Source of the DNA: Cantharellus purpuraceus
Taxonomy: Eukaryota; Basidiomycota; Agaricomycetes; Cantharellales; Hydnaceae
NCBI GenBank assembly: GCA_025174535.1
Contig: JALBUN010000015.1
Coordinates: forward strand, 804,501-868,500
Reading direction: 5' to 3'
DNA: 64,000 nt
Positions 1 through 11,806 of the stretch are shown here, piece by piece. Within the stretch, counting starts at the first letter, position 1, and each line of letters begins with the position of its first letter. Both the position numbers and the translations under genes were made by a program. The notes under the pieces were generated by a model, which did not search any database, was not told the DNA's origin, and was given only the letters and a program-made list of their open reading frames with translations.

Positions 1-2179
1 GACCCCATATGAAATGCTTACCAGTCAAAAACCTGATCTTGCGGACCTTCATGAATGGGGATCTAAAATATGGATCCATGTACCTGATAGCTCAAAGCTA
101 AATGGACGTGCAAAAGAAGGAAGATGGATAGGATTTGATGTTGAAAGTAAAGGGTCAAGAGTATATTCCCTTGATACAAGGCGAGTGAGCATTGAATGTA
201 ACATCAAATTTGATGATGGATATGTTCTCGTACCTGGGACCATGCCTGTTGAAGGCAAAAAGGGAGATGTCAAACAGCCCATTCCCATGGAATCTGCTCC
301 AACACCACCTGATCAACCTGATCCACTTCAAGGATTTGAAAACGTACCTAGTCTTGAACCAGAGAGATGTAGCTGTCGCATCAAGAAGCCCTCCTCCTAT
401 GTCAAACAAATTGAGGCCGGTGAAGGGACAGCCACTGGACGTCATGGCAAAGGCCTGCCACGTGGGATGCCTGCAAGCGAAGGCATGAAGGAAATCACTG
501 TAGAAGACAGTGAGCGAGCAGCAGCAGCAATTGTAGAAAAGTGAAATGAAGAAATGGAAGACAACTCAGCTGAAGAAGAATACACCAGGGTAATGGCGGT
601 ACCTGGCACCGAAATAGAACCAAGAGACGAAGCAGAAGCACGAGTGAGCCCAGAATGGTCAATGTGGAGAGAAGCAATGGTTGAACAACTTACCTGTTTG
701 GAACTAAACAATACTTGGATATTAATTCCCCATCCTATCGGAAAGAACATTGTGGGTTGCCGCTGGGTGTTCAGAATCAAAAACGTGATGCACAAGGGAG
801 AATTTTAAAATACAAGGCTTGCCTTGTTGCACAGGGCTATACTCAAGCTCCTGGTGTTGATTTTCATGACACCTTTGCTCCAGTTGCCAAACTCACCTCA
901 AATTGTATCATACTCGCACTTGCAGCGTGAAATGATTGGGAGGTCCACCAGATGGATGTAAAGGATGCATACTTGAATGCTCCTCTTGACGAAGAAATCT
1001 ATATGCAGCAACCCGCTGGCTTCAGTCAAAAGGGAAAAGAAACATATGTATGCTTACTCCAAAAATCACTCTACGGACTAAAACAAGCTGGTCGCTTGTG
1101 GTACAAACGGCTTTCAAAAGCCTTTATCAAGTTCGGCTTCACTCGATGCAAAGTTGAGCATTGTGCATTCTATAAACATGTTAACAGTGACTTTGTCATT
1201 ATAATAGTCGCCGTTGATGATCTCACCTTGACTGCAAGCTCTACCACTCTAATGCAAGCAACCAAAAACCAACTTAGATCCAAGTTTGAAATGACAGATG
1301 ATGGAGACATCCATTGGTTATTAGGCATGGAAATCAAGCGTGACCGTCATGCATGCACCATTTCTTTATCCCAAAAGTCATACATCGAATCCATGCTATT
1401 GCGCTATGGACTAAAAGACACAAAGCCGGTTTCAATTCCAATGGAAACTGGACTCACACTATCTACCAATCAATGTCTGACTATGCCAGAAGAAATTCAA
1501 AAAATGAAAACTGTACCTTATAAAGAAGGTATAGGCTCATTACTTTATGCTGCCCTTGCAACTTGTCCCAACATCGTGTTCGCCTCATCCATACTTGGAA
1601 AATTTGCACAAAACCCTGGAAAAGTCCATTGGGAGGCTCTAAAAAGAATAATGTGCTATCTAAAAGGAACAAGCAAAATAAAGTTAGTATTAGGAGGAAA
1701 GTGAGGGGGAGGTTTGAATGTTTATGGAGATGTGGACTTCGCTTCCCAGGAACATCGACATTCAATTTCGGGATATGCTGTCCTTATTGATGGCGGATCG
1801 GTCTTGTGGAGTTTGAAAAAGCAGAGCGTAATCGCTCTATCCACTACAGAAGTGGAATACATAGCTGCAACACATGCTGCAAAAGAAATCATTTGGACGC
1901 AATCTTTTCTCAACGAAGTTGCATGACCACTCACCTCTCCTACAACACTCTTCTCTGATAATCAAGGCAAAATTGATCTTTCCAAGAATGGTCAATATCA
2001 TGCGAGAACAAAACACATTGATATGTGTTTTCACTTTATCTGCAAAACAATCTAAAACAAAGTACTCACCTTGGTTTATTGTCCTACTGAAGATATGACT
2101 GCCGATATTTTCACTAAAGCCTTACCTTGCGAAAAAAATTCAACGATGGACTTGGTCTTCGTTCAGCTTGAAGGGGGAG
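1..2179 (+). pseudogene. Ty1/copia pol remnant (family F): integrase C-terminus, reverse transcriptase, RNase H
   Basis: The segment enters at the left edge in the C-terminal part of a copia integrase (14-541), runs through an acidic linker, then reverse transcriptase (about 715-1704) and RNase H (1714-1926). Visible copia signatures are FAPVAKL, the MDVKDAYLNAPLDEEIYMQQP-type block at 952-1020, SLYGLKQAGRLWY, and a retained D-D pair in VAVDDLT. RNase H shows GYAVLIDGGSVLWSLKKQ and an LSTTEVEYIA block. The frame is broken by stops or shifts at about 542, 808, 928, 1702 and 1924, so it cannot make a working polyprotein. A purine-rich tract (GAAGGGGGAG) precedes the LTR at 2180. The 5' half of the element lies outside the window. 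Confidence 0.9.
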
Positions 2180-2430
2180 TGTTGGATTATCAAGATCAAT
2201 GAAGATGAAACATCAGAACCACAAAACACAACAACCACAAACATACATGTATAAGGGCCATGCGTATGACCCCTTTTTATGTTTCAGTGTGACAAAATAT
2301 AAGTATTGTATTACTATACTAGCCACTTCAGTTGTTTGCTCCCCACACAACTGAAGTTTCATATTCAAAAGCCTTTCTCTCGCATCCCATAGTCATCATT
2401 AGTACCTTTCTTATCACCCCTATCAGCACA
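2180..2430 (+). repeat. 3' LTR of copia family F (end approximate)
   Basis: TGTTGGATT follows the polypurine tract directly, as expected for a 3' LTR. It includes a perfect hairpin at 2325-2357 (ACTTCAGTTG, loop, CAACTGAAGT) that recurs in another LTR at 7037-7071. The right edge is placed at a CA near 2430 but no target duplication can be checked, because the other end is outside the window. Confidence 0.6.
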
Positions 2431-2433
2431 GCC

Positions 2434-2653
2434 TGTTAGGGTGCACTCTCCTATCTCTCCCTATTGTTCCCCTATCTTGGTTCCCCTATTCCTTGTGTCA
2501 TCTAGTATAAAGACCTTGCCTGGTGCAGCACAGTTTCCTCAGCTTGATCTCTGAGGGTATCCACTGTACCAGCTGGCATTATCTCTTATCAGCTCTCATC
2601 TATTGAGTATCTTGTTGTGGCCTTGTCATTCAGTGTAGCCCTCACACCCATCA
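2434..2653 (+). repeat. possible solo LTR
   Basis: The segment starts TGTTAGGG and ends CCATCA, with a TATA-like AGTATAAAG near 2506 and no coding capacity. No convincing target duplication is seen. It could equally be ordinary intergenic DNA. Confidence 0.3.
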
Positions 2654-3203
2654 GTGAGAAAATTCTTGAAAGCAAAGGTGACTAAGTAAGCTACTATTCT
2701 GTCAAGAAACTGAAGAATTTGATCAAATTTTCATGACCCTACAGGTCAATTATTGCCAATTTTCAAATACCTGGTGACTGATAGTATATAGTTCCCAATC
2801 TTTGCGTGATAAGTCGATACATTGTACGTTAGAGAGCGAGTTTAAACCGGGGTGCCACAACAGAAATATTGACTATGCATCCCAAATAGACCCTCGCCTA
2901 CTTGGGTGTCGACCGGTCGGCGTCATCATCTGTATGTTGGAATTAAAAGAGATATTGACGACGGCAGCGAATATATATTTCATGTGTTGCTTTGTGTTGT
3001 ATCAGCTATCGAAGTGCAGGAGTCGTGAAAATCTCGAAAAAATCGCTTAGAACGAAGTGGGTACATGGTAGTAGTTAGGACGAAGGGAAGGGGAAGTCGA
3101 ACTGGACAATATATGTGATCTTGTCAATAGAGCGGAACCTCAGTGGTCGCGGGACTTCCTATTCCAAGTCAGCGTCGTGAATAACAGAGAAGTTCAAAAG
3201 ATG
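2654..3203. other. intergenic, nothing recognised
   Basis: The stretch lies between the copia/LTR block and the 3' end of the BAR gene. I see no gene, repeat or RNA in it beyond the probable 3' untranslated region of the neighbour. Confidence 0.5.
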
Positions 3204-4924
3204 TCACAAAAACAAAGAAGACAATGATCCGACACTGCCAGGATACGCAGGGTGCCCCAACGCACGAATGGGAGGATGCAAGTAGAAAATTACTGCTTAC
3301 CTGTACTCTCCCTCAGCGGCGATAGTTAACTCGTCAATCTCGCCCTGAGCAGCCTGAAGGACTTCGGCTGCAGCGGCATGGAATGCGAGCTGTGCTTTAG
3401 CAAGCTCATTAAGGTTCTTGATTGGTTCAGGCTACGCGCCAATAAGTTATGGTAGACGGAGAACGTAACGAGGGAGTACTTGGTCAGTACAATCAAATCA
3501 GTTTTGAACAAAGACATACGTTTTCCAGCACAGTCTTCATAAGTGTAATAGCGACCTCAGTCTTCTGCACCAAGTCATCTTCAGCATTCTCCACCTCGAG
3601 CCTATGGATTCAATGCAAAGGATGAGTCGCTAGCATGTGAAAATAACATGAATACAAACCGCGCTTGTTCTTGCTTCGCAGGATTAGCATTTTTCAATCT
3701 ACGAATACATCAAATGTCAGCATTGAATATGTGAGGACAAGCATATGATCCATGATCTTATGGCCAAGGCCCTCAAACCATTCGACAAAAGAACCAGTTA
3801 CGTAGCACGGCAAAGAACATAATGGCTTACGTTTGCTTAGCAGCGTCGAGCTCAAGCCTGCTAGCACGTACGGCTTGACGTGCTTTGATCGCGACGGCTA
3901 TACTCGAATTGAGAGTTGCCTGCCAAGGCTGCAGAAAGGCCAAGCGAATATGCGCATCTTGCGCAAGACGTGCGTTGCCGATCTGTATAGTAGAAGCACG
4001 ATGAAAATCGCCATGTTATTGACGCTCAATGCAGCGCCTAAGAAGGCAAACGAACCTTCTCTTGTCCACTGGCATAATCAGCAAGGGCCTTGCCCAGACG
4101 GTCATTCCCCACAGTAGCTGCCCCTGAAGTCCCCATTTAAGATGGATTATGAATCTAATAGGAATAAGTAGGAACCTGTTGCAGCGGCCCGTGCAAGCGC
4201 GTGAGGAAGCGTCTTGTGTGGGTGCTCCGGCTGCATAGTGGGTTGGGGGAGAGGGAGATTGGTGCCCTAAGTACTCAATTTAGGACTTGATTGGGTTCTA
4301 CTGAGAGAGCGGATTTGGGTACCTTTAAATTTGCGTTGGCAAAAGTTGTGACAGTGTGTGAAATATTGGATGAGAGCTCCTGAATTGACTCCTGTACTTG
4401 GGTGGGACTGCAAAGAATAAGCTAGCTATCTATGTCTTATCATGGTCCGTAAACGCACTAATCGTAAGTCTCAGTCTCATAGGCTTTGGCAATTCTGAAT
4501 AATCATGAATACAGTGTGGATGAGCGTGTGATAAGAGAGTGCATACCTGAGAAGACCAAGGTGGACATTCCTGAGGGCATCTACTCGTGCCTCGAGATCT
4601 TTGTACTCTGTGGCCAAAGTGTCAGGGGCTTGCAGCCATACAGCACTGAAAATATACCTTGAGGAAGTTCAGTTATCTCGTCAGCAGACACCTGACCAAG
4701 ACGTTCTCGCGTCGCCTGAACAGAGCTATTGAACCCCTTTGCGATGCCTGCCATGTCGTCAAAATCAACGATGGATGCCTGGCTCGAGAAGCGATGCGCG
4801 AACCTTTTGCGCTCTCGCCTAGTTTGAGACCTATTGGTTTATACATGGTTCAGATGGTACGTAATAATGACTTGGTACAACGCATACTTGTGATACTTGC
4901 TTGCAGCTTATTCCAACCATCCAT
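3204..4924 (-). CDS. BAR-domain protein, Gvp36 type (BAR_2 family), spliced
   Basis: About twelve short exons on the minus strand encode a BAR-domain protein, a family that forms curved dimers on membranes and acts in Golgi, vacuole and endocytic traffic. Start ATG is at 4924 (MDGWNKLQASIT). Later exons read VQATRERLGQVSADEITELPQ, YKDLEARVDALRNVHL (about 4615-4555), IAKAYETETYDYPTQVQESI (4510-4370), LPHALARAAATG (about 4200), GNDRLGKALADYASGQEK (about 4060-4125), IGNARLAQDAHIRLAFLQPW (about 3960), LEVENAEDDLVQKTEVAITL (about 3560) and PEPIKNLNELAKAQLAFHAA (about 3430-3300). The order and the ITELPQEYKDLE, YDYP and AAEGEY blocks fit the BAR_2 family. Boundaries of the first two exons and the short last exon are uncertain: two frames overlap near 4790-4830, so a small indel or extra intron is possible. 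Head-to-head with PUP1. Confidence 0.88.
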
Positions 4925-5047
4925 GGTGATAAACGTGAGTGATGGGTGAGTGTTCGGCGTCGTTGCAGTGCAGTATTTGGTCCTGTGGACCCAGCGTAGG
5001 CGCGTCTACTTACGCGTCCTCCATCGCGTTTCCTGCTCTTAACTTTC
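4925..5047. promoter_or_regulatory. shared divergent promoter, BAR gene / PUP1
   Basis: Only 123 bp separate the two start codons, so both genes must be driven from here. An ACGCGT (MCB-like) hexamer lies near 5010, followed closely by CGCGT. No TATA box and no proteasome PACE element (GGTGGCAAA) was seen. Confidence 0.6.
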
Positions 5048-6167
5048 ATGACGATGGCCACTACAACTATATACAATAAGCCAGGATTTGACTTTTCCAA
5101 CCAAATAAGGTGATTATCGTCCCATTTGCATCGGTCTATCTGTTTATCTTTTCCAGGAATGCATTTCTGTCCTCCAAAGGTCTTCCTCTTCCAAAGGCCA
5201 CAAGCACAGGCACTACCATTGTGGGCTGCGTATTTAAGGATGGAATAGTCCTTGGTGCTGACACCCGAGCGACTGCGGGGCCGATTGTTGCCGATAAGAA
5301 TTGCGAAAAGGTTCGCCGCGAGCAAACCGACTAATCATTCATTTGTTGTTAAGTGCAAGGGCAGATTCATTATTTGACAGAGTCAATTCGATGCTGTGGT
5401 GCTGGTACTGCAGCAGACACTGAGTTCACAACTGCTCTCATTTCATCGAACCTCGAGTTGCATGCACTTTCGACAGGGCGGAAGCCTCGCGTTGTCACCG
5501 CCATGACAATGTTGAAACAAATGCTCTTCCGGTGAGTTCACTTTCCATCATCCCGTCCGTTTATGACTTAGGGATATATAGATATCAAGGCCACGTTGGT
5601 GCAGCCCTTGTTCTTGGGGGAGTAGACGCCACTGGTGCCCACCTGTTTACCATCCATCCACATGGCTCCACAGACAAATTGCCGTATGTCACCATGGGAT
5701 CCGGATCGCTTGCTGCCATGGCAGTGTTTGAGGCGGGTTGGAAAGCTGATATGGAAGTGGGTGTCTTATTCTTCAGAGTGATTAATTACTCATCACCCAC
5801 TCTTCGTAGCGAGCAGATGCCGTAGATCTTGTTGCAGCAGCCATTTCCGCTGGTATATTCAACGATCTCGGTTCTGGCTCAAACGTCGATGTCTGTATAA
5901 TAACTAAGCAAAATACTGAGATGTTGCGCAACTACCGTAAACCAAACGAACGGTATGCTCCATGTGACACGCTATGTATCACCCTTTGACCACTCTTGTT
6001 TACATTTCTAATTCAGCGTGCATAAAGAGCGACAATATAAGTTCGCTCGTGGTGCTACGGCATGGAAATCGGAGGCCATTCGTAGCCTTATCACTGATGA
6101 ACGCATCGCAGTCATTGATGGGAATACAGCAGGTGCTACAACAGGCGATGCCATGGATACCAGTTGA
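5048..6167 (+). CDS. PUP1: 20S proteasome subunit beta-2 (trypsin-like, beta type-7)
   Basis: Six exons (5048-5109, 5157-5310, 5365-5531, 5582-5756, 5810-5952, 6017-6167) sum to 852 nt, giving 283 aa, the usual length of PUP1/PSMB7. The propeptide [20 protein letters not shown] ends before [10 protein letters not shown], where the autocatalytic Thr is exposed after Gly as [44 protein letters not shown] and a later [16 protein letters not shown] block are typical of the beta-2 subunit, which supplies the trypsin-like activity of the 20S core in nucleus and cytosol. The C-terminal tail that wraps beta-3 follows in the last exon. All splice junctions keep frame; the gene looks intact and housekeeping. 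It shares a 123-bp promoter with the upstream BAR gene. Confidence 0.97.
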
Positions 6168-6613
6168 TGTGTTAGTAGGAGTGTACACTACAAGAGTAAT
6201 AGCGACGTTGTCATTTTGATGGTGGTCAGCTGGCTGTGCATGCCTTGAACATATAAAATTCTGGCTAGAGTTGCTCAAAGTCTTCATGTTGGACTAATTG
6301 TTGGATTTTGTTGTTTATCTGAAGTCTTGTTGGACTTGTTGTTCAATAAGTTTTCATGGGAGACCTCAGAGTGATGTACACAGTATTGAGCATCCATGGA
6401 TTGGGCTAGCTGGTGGGGGCAGGATGTCAGGATTGTAATTCCCTGAAAAATAACAAGCTGAGGGTGGGGTATATGCGCTTCTAAACTACTTCAAATAAGG
6501 ACTATTATTTAGTAGTTCAAAGGTATTTCAAGTGTATTGAATGTACTTATATTTCACATTTTTGTGTATTTGAGCCCACAAGTATACACAATAGGTCAGT
6601 TGCTGATATAATA
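6168..6613. other. intergenic downstream of PUP1
   Basis: Contains the presumed PUP1 3' untranslated region and T/A-rich DNA. No gene or repeat was recognised. Confidence 0.5.
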
Positions 6614-6862
6614 TGTCATGTGACCCCAAAGACACTTGCATGTGAGTGAACAACATGCATATTACATAAGCAGCAGAGTTCATGCACTTCAGCCAAAAGC
6701 AGCCACAGAAGGTTCTGACACCTTCCTAGACCTTCCACAAGGTTCTCTGGCCTTCTCTTTCCTTTAGTTACATAAGCTAGATAGCCCAGGTATATAAAAA
6801 GGGCTGCAACAGCAGTGCAATAAAGAATGCAGTGTCTACTCAAGCATTGAGTAATCATCACA
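6614..6862 (+). repeat. probable solo LTR with TATA box
   Basis: The segment begins TGTCATG and ends ATCACA. A strong TATA box (TATATAAAAAGG, about 6790-6802) is followed by an AATAAAG near 6821, the usual promoter and polyadenylation layout of a fungal LTR. There is no coding capacity and no clear target duplication. Confidence 0.45.
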
Positions 6863-6878
6863 TAAGCAGCATGCTTAT

Positions 6879-7240
6879 TGTTGGAGTATCGAGGCCGACG
6901 AACACGGAAGCATAGTTGAGGTACCACACAGTTCAACAGGCACAAATACATAGGCATAGCGGTCGAGTACGGCGATACTCATTTTATTTTGCCCACCTGA
7001 CTTGATAGTATATAAGTTCAATATCGTTCTATCGGACACTTCAGTTGATTGCTCCCCGCACAACTGAAGTGTACGTTCCATTTCATTCTCATATGTCTAA
7101 CTACATTAACCGTGAGCTCTGTAGTTATATATCTAGGTAGCTACTGAATCTACAGTTGATTGCTCCCCGCACAACTGAAGTTTATATATCTAGTCCCTCT
7201 TCACATCCATATCTTCCACTTATATCAGCTACTCTGGTAT
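6879..7240 (+). repeat. copia-type LTR fragment with duplicated hairpin
   Basis: Starts TGTTGGAGTATC, like the copia LTR at 2180. It carries the same hairpin: perfect 11-bp arms CACTTCAGTTG/CAACTGAAGTG at 7037-7071 and a second, shorter copy at 7153-7180. A TATA-like TATATAAG lies near 7009. The rest is unlike the LTR at 2180, so this is a related but distinct family. The right edge is approximate. Confidence 0.5.
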
Positions 7241-8233
7241 ATTAGCTTTGATTGACTCTTGGAGAGGCCAGAAGCTATCATATTACAAGCACAGCAGGCT
7301 CTAATATTAATCAAACTCAGAGAAGAGGTTAATATGAAGTAACTGATTAGTAATTAACACACTACAAGCCCACTTGGAGCAGTAACTTGAAGTGTATTAA
7401 TTGTTATTCATTGATCAAGAACCTTACACATGTAATTGAGACTCTGAGGTTAGTCAAATTATCATGTATCAGGCAATTGGTTATAATCAATAACCTTGCA
7501 CATTTAATTGAGACTCTGAGGTTTTTCAGGTTGATATGTACTTTGCTATTGATTGGTTGGTTCATTGTGGGCATTTCAATAAATCAACACCACAGTCTAT
7601 TAACTCACCTCATCTCTTTGAGATGAGATTAATATCCCTTGACTGTTGATTCTATCACAGATAAGACACATACAGTGAATATGCTTGTTCAGAAGGAAGT
7701 GTTCAAGTGCATATCTATCTTTTTACATTGAAGGGATTATTGTTGGCTTTAATTCACTCAACCCATGGTCCTAAGGCACTAGGTTACTTCCCCCTTTGAA
7801 GTATCTGAACCCTTGAATGCCTGTCAATCTTGACTTTACATTGCATCAGCAGTAAAGTGTGAACTACATGTGACCTCTGGCCCTTCTGTGAAGACTTTAG
7901 TCTCTATTGAACTGCATAATGCACTAAATTATATGTATAAGAACTTATTCAACAACTCAGAATTTACACTGATGCCTCAAATCTCACACAAAAGTGTTCA
8001 GAAGTATATGCATAAGCAGAAAAGTGCAAATTTTATCAAGGCATGTTTCTGTAATTTTTTCACAATAAAACTCTAGATCATACATCAGGGACTACATGTA
8101 CTTAATTTAGTGTCATTTGGTTGGGAAATGAGTGAGATAGTGTTCATAAGTGCAAGGCTTTCCACTCTTCAAACAAGCGCTGGCCTTATGTAATGCAAAC
8201 TGCTGTAAGTCTCATCAACAATGGTGGGCAATG
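7241..8233. other. AT-rich intergenic DNA with an imperfect tandem duplication
   Basis: No gene is recognised. A unit containing AATTGAGACTCTGAGG is present twice, near 7433 and 7505, within a longer imperfect duplication of period about 70 bp. Probably old, unassignable transposon sequence. Confidence 0.4.
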
Positions 8234-9478
8234 TGTTTTGGAATCCGCAAAATTATGGTGTTAGGGAAAACTCTAAATCACCACAATTCCGTGAATGAAC
8301 AGCTGAGAAGAATATCAAATCCTACTGCAGCACAACTCCAGAAACAATTTATCGTTTGTACTTTGGTTACAATCTGTTGTAATGGTCAATGCAGACGATA
8401 CACAGGAAGGTAATACATTTCTTAGCAGTAGAATGAATAAGACTTCCAGAGTCTAGAGTTCATGGATGCTTAGGGGTCCAGATATTCCAAAAAGAGGGGA
8501 ATGCACTTAGAGGCTAAAGGAAGTAGGTGGATGAATCCAACCGTCCAACCAGTGACACTCTGAAGCGGGTAACAGCAATGTGTGAAGTAGTCTAGCAACT
8601 GCTTCACATGAGTTCAAGCTTCTAATGCTCTGCAAAGGCAGTACACACTAGTTACTTAAACAAGAGCACTAATGGCAGGACTATTGACAGACAATCTCAC
8701 CCTGTAGATTTGTAGTCACGTGAGGCAGATACTACACTCACGCCCAAAGCAGGAATATCACTACTTTGAGTGCAATCAAGTACAGTTACACAACTGTAAA
8801 AGATCCTTGAACTGGCAATCAACAGTTACTGAGATAGAGAATGACACTGTATGTCACTCTAGTCGCACTGATGTGCAAATGATGGGGTAGAAATAGTTAT
8901 TTATTCAGAGGCAAAATGGCCTCCTTATATACTGTAGAGCTGACTAATCCTTCTACCTATTAATAGTTATGAGTCATGGCAGGAGTCATAGCATGAGTCA
9001 CCATTACTCAAATAACTCAGGCAATACTCCATTTCCTAGGCTTATCAGCACAGCTATGGGTAGGCACAGCTTCTATTGAACTCTCCACCAAAAATGGAGT
9101 CAGGAGGAGCTGTGGTTGCCAAGATATTAAGCATTTACTGGCAGTGGTGACCAGATTGGGTTGGAGATTGAAATGAGTCATGTGATCAAAAATGAGTCAG
9201 CAGATCAGGTGACTCTGCTGACTTTAAAGCTGCTGACATCTGCGAAAAGTTTGTGGGTCCATGTGGGTCCAAACTTTGTCCAGCAGGACAATAAATTTGT
9301 GAACCCATTTCTGCATGGAAAATTCCTGAAAAAAATATGAAAAAATAGAGAATATTTGAATGACCCTAAATAAAGAGAAAGCAGCATGTATATGCTGATA
9401 TTTTAAGGCCATAAAGCAAAAATATACAATTTCAGGACCATAAACAAGATCTTTTCAGGGAAAACCAGTTCCCATACA
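8234..9478 (-). repeat. family A LTR, older subtype (copy A1)
   Basis: In its own orientation the LTR runs from TGTATGGG to CCAAAACA; here it is reversed. It matches the LTRs of the intact chromovirus at 22689-34405 over both ends but differs in the middle, where it has ATGAGTCATG-type motifs instead of heat-shock elements. No target duplication is evident (CAATG on the left, CTTGG on the right). Confidence 0.85.
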
Positions 9479-10263
9479 CTTGGCACCAAGTAGAGCAACC
9501 TTAGCTACTGCTGTAGTCCCAGACTCATATCCCCCTGAGATGCGGACATCATCCCCTGCCATCCCCACTGATGCTGAGACTGCACATGAAGATGACTCAG
9601 ATTATCATCTTTCTGATGAGTCTGACACATGGACCAATGAGGATTTTTGTCCTCAAATGATGCCTCATCAATTTACCCTGATGACTCACAGTCCATTGTT
9701 CACACAGGTAGTACTGTCTTCTACCACTTGAACCACCCACTCCAGCCCAGCTGCAGCAGCATCAATACATGTTGCCTTCAGTAGTTGGATATGAAGAGGA
9801 CCAGTGCCTGGATCATGAGCAATTGCTTTCAGAACTGTGTAAATGCCATCAGCAGCACTGGATGACACACATGATGCTTGAGCTCCAAAAGGCTCAGACT
9901 GCAGCTGCTCAAGTGCACTGTACCATGGTCAAAAGGGAGCTTAATGACACACAAATTTGACTTGCCAATGAAACTAAAAAAAAAAACCTGCAAATCAACA
10001 AAAATTAAGGGATGTTTTGTCACTGGACCAGACCTCCATGCCCAGTTTGAGGTTGAGGAAGCTGAACAGCAAGAGCAGATGCACATTACCTCTGAGAAGG
10101 AAGCACAGAGAAATGCTGAAAGCATTGTACACAATGTACATCTTCTTGATGAAGCAGCTAACAGGATTTTTAATAACCCATTCTCACATTACAAGTGAAA
10201 GATGACTTGCTTGCCCTTGCTGGTGCTCTCTGCCTTTCAACCAGAGGAACAGTAGCAGAACTT
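9479..10263 (+). pseudogene. fragment of a coiled-coil / SAP-like transposon-associated protein
   Basis: Two overlapping frames read, in order, a charged helical stretch rich in Gln and Glu (about 9829-10130) and then NNPFSHYKKDDLLALAGAL followed by LSTRGTVAEL (about 10175-10260). The last block resembles the SAP-like helix-turn-helix found at the end of proteins that accompany basidiomycete transposons. The frame is broken at about 9958 and 10197. It lies between two family A LTRs in opposite orientation. Function unknown; the family assignment is by motif impression only. Confidence 0.4.
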
Positions 10264-10639
10264 GTGAAGCAGTTGCTAGACTACTTCACACATTGCTGTT
10301 ACCCGCTTCAGAGTGTCACTGGTTGGACGGTTGGATTCATCCACCTACTTCCTTTAGCCTCTAAGTGCATTCCCTTCTTTTCAGAATATCTGGACCCCTA
10401 AGCATCCGTGAACTCTAGACTCTGGAAGTCTTATTCATTTCTTGCTGCTAAGAAAAGTATTACTTTTCTGCATATAGTCTGCATTGACCAATACAAAGGA
10501 TTGTAACCAAAGTACAAATGTTAAATTGTTTCTGGAGTTGTGCTGCAGCAGGGTTTGATATTCTTCTCAGCTGTTCATTCACGGAATTGTGGTGATTTAG
10601 AGTTTGCCCTAATACCATAATTTTGCGGGTTCCAAAACA
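10264..10639 (+). repeat. family A LTR, truncated (copy A2)
   Basis: Matches the terminal 375 bp or so of the family A LTR, ending GGGTTCCAAAACA at 10639. The left part of the LTR is missing; the join falls at GAACTTGTGAAGC near 10260. Confidence 0.85.
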
Positions 10640-11323
10640 GCTCTGGAGGATAAACAGATTGTTAGAAATGAAGAAGCACAGGAAAGGGAAAGACTAGATG
10701 GACCTGGAGTAGCTGAAGAAAAGGGACAAATGCAGCAGGACATCCAGACCAGCAAATGGACTAATCCAGTCAATGTTCCATACAAAATAGACAAATGAGG
10801 TTCCAATGCATCAGATCCAGTAGCACCAGCACTCACAAATGACACCTATGACCCAGCAAGTGAATATGCATTGATTCAATTCATTCTTGCACTTGTATGC
10901 CTAGCTGAATGGCATGTCAACAACAGACTCCTGGCAGTGAATTCAAAGGAGTTCATGAATGCCAACAATCACTCAGAGATACAGGACCTTGGTGAGACAT
11001 TCTCACCTTTTGATTCACCTGCTAAACATCCCAATACACAGCCTGGACATCTGACAAATCTCATGGATGTTCTATATACATTACTGACTATTCCCATTGA
11101 CTTCTACACACCATTCATTCAATTTGACACCATACTTGCCAAAAACGAAGTCATTAACATTGTATGAAGCATATCAACATTCACTATTATCACCTTTGCA
11201 ATCAAACCTTGGACTGCTATCATCATATCCATTATCTTTTCAACATTCTCACAAAGCACCCATTGCCATGCAAGCACAAGCACTTACTCTATTATTTCAA
11301 CTTGCATTGTGCTTGAGGGGGCA
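10640..11323 (+). pseudogene. internal remnant of an LTR element, unidentified frame
   Basis: One frame is open from 10640 to 11166 except for a single stop at 10797 and reads a hydrophilic N-terminal part, then YALIQFILALVCLAEWH. I do not recognise it. It is followed by a polypurine tract (GAGGGGG) directly before the LTR at 11324, which suggests it is the 3' internal end of a retroelement. Confidence 0.35.
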
Positions 11324-11640
11324 TGTTAGGATATATGAAGCTCAGGGGCATATAGGAGGCCCAGGAGCAAGTAGGAAAGGAGCTGAGGGGCAAGGGGATA
11401 GGAAAAACAAATGGGTAAGGAGGTTAGGAGGTAGGGGTTAGGGGGGTCACCCCTAATTTGTTTTTATGCTCATTTATTTTCCCTTTATTCCTTCAGCTCA
11501 ATAATTCTCATACGGACTCTATATATGTATAGCTTGTATAAAACAAGCTTAGCTAGCAATGAAATGAACAAGAGTTTTAGCCTCTCCAACCTTGTTTGAT
11601 GGGTTGCCATATCTGAAAGTGAACATACTGTTTCTGTCAT
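11324..11640 (+). repeat. LTR of an unclassified element (3' end approximate)
   Basis: TGTTAGGATATATG follows the polypurine tract GAGGGGGCA. A TATA region (CTATATATG, about 11519) lies mid-way. The right edge is estimated at a CA near 11640. Confidence 0.5.
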
Positions 11641-11806
11641 ATCTTTTGTGTTTCTTTGAGTTTCATTGACATCTCAAATGATCTAATTGCTTCTTATTTA
11701 TATCTATCCATTGGTACCATCCATGAGGCCATACGACACCTACATTAATTTACAAATGTGCATACATCCAACCCCTTCCTATTTTGGACTCAGCAAGGCA
11801 TCTGAC

